The notes under the pieces are model-generated. The model did not search any database, was not told where the DNA came from, and worked only from the letters and a program-made list of their open reading frames with translations. Source: a virus. Taken from it: a DNA stretch of 64,000 bases. Shown here one piece after another: positions 62,649-64,000 of this stretch (its first letter is position 1; every line of letters begins with the position of its first letter). The stretch lies in IMG/VR virus record IMGVR_UViG_3300029267_002354, positions 1 through 64,000 of that record; one strand, given 5' to 3'. The translations under genes and the position numbers were made by a program.

Positions 62649-62677
62649 ACATTAAGCCGGTTTTTAAGGTTTGTCAA
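62649..62677 (-). promoter_or_regulatory. sigma70-type promoter of the minus-strand operon
   Basis: Reading the minus strand, TTGACA (62677-62672) and TAATGT (62654-62649) are 17 bases apart. It is the best promoter for genes from 62603 down to 59112. The 37-bp repeat array begins just upstream of it. Confidence 0.8.
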
Positions 62678-62718
62678 CAAAAGATTCGAAGAAAAGTGCG
62701 GCTTCATAAGCGTTTGAG

Positions 62719-63830
62719 ATGTTTGCGTTTACGTGGAATGTTTCTGTTTCCTGATATGGCTTCGATCAGAAAAAATGTTTCATTCGTTCCATATGGTTGC
62801 TCGTTGTCCCTTGTGTTTCCGTTTTCCTAGATGGATCTCGGTCGTGATTAATGCTTCCGTCTGCCGTTCTGCCTGCGATTCACATGGTTGTTTCGCTCCT
62901 GCACTGTGTCTGCTCTGACTCCTTTTGGTTCATTTCAGCATGATGGATACGATCGAGAGTCTTGCTTCTGTCGGTCAACTCGTCTCACCTTCCATTATTC
63001 TGGTTCATTAATGCCACCTGGGTGCGCTCCAGTTTTGTGGTTCTCTTTCCGGAAATGGCTTCGATCGAGAGATATGGTTCCGTCGCTGTGGTTGGCTTCG
63101 TTTCAGCGTTATGGTTCCATTGCCACGCCTGACTACTCTTCATCCTTTGGGATCCGTCACGTCGATTGGATTCACTCTCAACACTTGCTTCCGTCATTCG
63201 TCATGGCTCCGATCCGCGCAACTGTTTCTATCTGGCCTTCTGTCTTCGAATGAGCGGTTTGACTCCATCGATTTTACTGTCTTCGATCGCACACCATGTT
63301 TTTGTCGTGAGTGTTGGCTTCGATTCGTTGTGTTGATTCTCTCTGGATCCATGTCTTCGTTTTGATCACTTGGTTCCGTCTAATATCATGGCTGGTTCTG
63401 AAACCATGCTTCTGTCCGGGTACATGTCTTCGATCGGGTGACTTGGTTCTTTCTGTTTTTATGTCTTCGATCTCCGAGTGTGGTTCGGTCTTGGAAGATG
63501 TCTTCGATCAACCCACTTGTTTCATTTCCACAAGATGTCTTCGATCAGAGATCGTGTTTTTGTCGTGGATGATGTCTTCGATCACGAGCTTTGGTTCTTT
63601 TACGCAGACTGTCTTCGAATCTTCTACTTGGTTCGTTCAAGCAGCGTGTCTTCGATCGTATTCTTTGTTTCTGTCGTCGAAAGTGTCTTCGATCATGAGC
63701 AGTGGTTCTTTTACCTAGACTGTCTTCGTTCGGGCATCGTGTTTCCGTCAGGAAGATTGTCTTCGATCACCGAGCATGTTTCAGTTGTTTCCCGTGTCTG
63801 GTTTTCAAAGAGCAATGCGAACTTGAGTTC
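62719..63830 (+). repeat. 37-bp degenerate tandem repeat array, about 30 units
   Basis: Twenty-nine full units and a partial one start at 62719, 62756, 62793 and so on to 63794. From 62981 to 63388 and from 63424 to 63794 every interval is exactly 37. Each unit has a core TGTCTTCGATC (or TGGCTTCGATC), 7 variable bases, a second core about TGGTTCTTTC or TGTTTCTGTC, then variable bases. No gene fits: 37 is not a multiple of 3. Most units contain GATC. It fills about 1.1 kb upstream of the minus-strand promoter; the nature is unknown. Confidence 0.9.
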
Positions 63831-63831
63831 G
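63818..63831. repeat. Dispersed palindrome copy 15 (CGAACTTGAGTTCG)
   Basis: Immediately downstream of the minus-strand gene end at 63836, at the edge of the 37-bp array. Confidence 0.9.
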
Positions 63832-63835
63832 TTTT

Positions 63836-64000
63836 CTAGACCTCGCCGTAGAGGTGCCGGAGGCTTTTTCCGTCGGTCTCGACCTCGGGCGGCGCGATGT
63901 AGTGGGAGTGTTCTCCTTCGCAGTGCTTCGAGAAAGCGAACGGTACCGGGGGTGCCTCACCGTAGTAGTCCCGGTACATGACGTCGTGGAGGTGGCTCAG
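63836..64000 (-). CDS. C-terminal part of a hypothetical protein (truncated at the window edge)
   Basis: The minus strand is open from the right edge to TAG at 63836-63838, giving 54 residues with HDVMYRDYYGEAPPV, CEGEHSHYIAPPE and a final HLYGEV. The codon use fits coding DNA and the sequence has no stops in frame. No family can be named from so little. Confidence 0.6.
   Translation of the reverse strand: MSHLHDVMYRDYYGEAPPVPFAFSKHCEGEHSHYIAPPEVETDGKSLRHLYGEV

Noticed and set aside
62719-63830. CRISPR array
   Set aside because: The units have no long conserved repeat separated by unique spacers; conservation is in two short cores with variable stretches of about 7-8 bases, and no cas genes are near.
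63311-63981. Open frames of 135-167 residues across the 37-bp array
   Set aside because: The 37-bp period is not divisible by 3, so the frame shifts every unit and the encoded sequences show no repeat. The array is non-coding.

Overview
The window is a stretch of a large, virulent-looking, tailed bacteriophage genome with a contractile tail (myovirus morphotype). The evidence is a terminase large subunit, portal, T4 gp21-like prohead protease fused to a scaffold-like region, T4 gp23-like major capsid protein, neck-type proteins, a 926-residue tail sheath and two tail-tube-type proteins, all on one strand. The host cannot be named from the sequence. The DNA is moderately GC-rich, Shine-Dalgarno sites are strong (AGGAG/GGAGG), TTG and GTG starts are frequent, and genes are packed with 1-8 bp overlaps. 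I see no integrase, repressor or attachment site.

Layout. (1) Bases 1-13097: about thirty small early/accessory genes on the plus strand, mostly unknown. Recognisable ones are an Imm-5-like protein, DUF1937, a DHH phosphoesterase, a HicB-like protein, a C39-like cysteine peptidase, DUF1643, a QueC-like PP-loop enzyme, DUF5662 and a PD-(D/E)XK nuclease-like protein. (2) 13094-16003: an SNF2-type helicase interrupted by a LAGLIDADG-containing intein. (3) 15996-30864: DNA packaging and head genes, with a textbook terminator after the capsid gene. (4) 30879-39290: a giant collagen-like fibre, a TIM-barrel glycosidase-like tail protein and a glycosyltransferase-TPR-methyltransferase fusion. (5) 39307-47576: tail genes including sheath and tubes. 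(6) 47587-56902: holin-like protein, amidase endolysin and a run of small proteins, many sharing an N-terminal MR-x-L-(I/L)-E-(R) peptide. (7) 56913-59101: a promoter followed by 18 tRNA genes in two groups. (8) 59112-62603: a minus-strand operon of eight small genes with its own sigma70-type promoter. (9) 62719-63830: about 1.1 kb of non-coding DNA built from 37-bp degenerate tandem repeats. (10) 63836-64000: the end of another minus-strand gene.

How it fits together. The packaging-head-tail order follows T4-like myoviruses. The shared N-terminal peptide contains an L-x-E site of the kind T4-type prohead proteases cut, and a gp21-like protease is encoded here. I infer, without proof, that these dozen proteins (including one ADP-ribosyltransferase-like and one DUF5872 member) may be capsid-targeted internal proteins.

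Three genome-wide or unusual signals are not explained by the genes: fifteen copies of a short palindrome CGAAC-N4-GTTCG (N4 nearly always TCAA/TTGA), usually just upstream of a ribosome-binding site; the 37-bp array; and two tRNA genes with class-II bodies but Thr(TGT) and Lys(TTT) anticodons. All assignments are from reading the sequence and from memory of protein families; no database search was possible.
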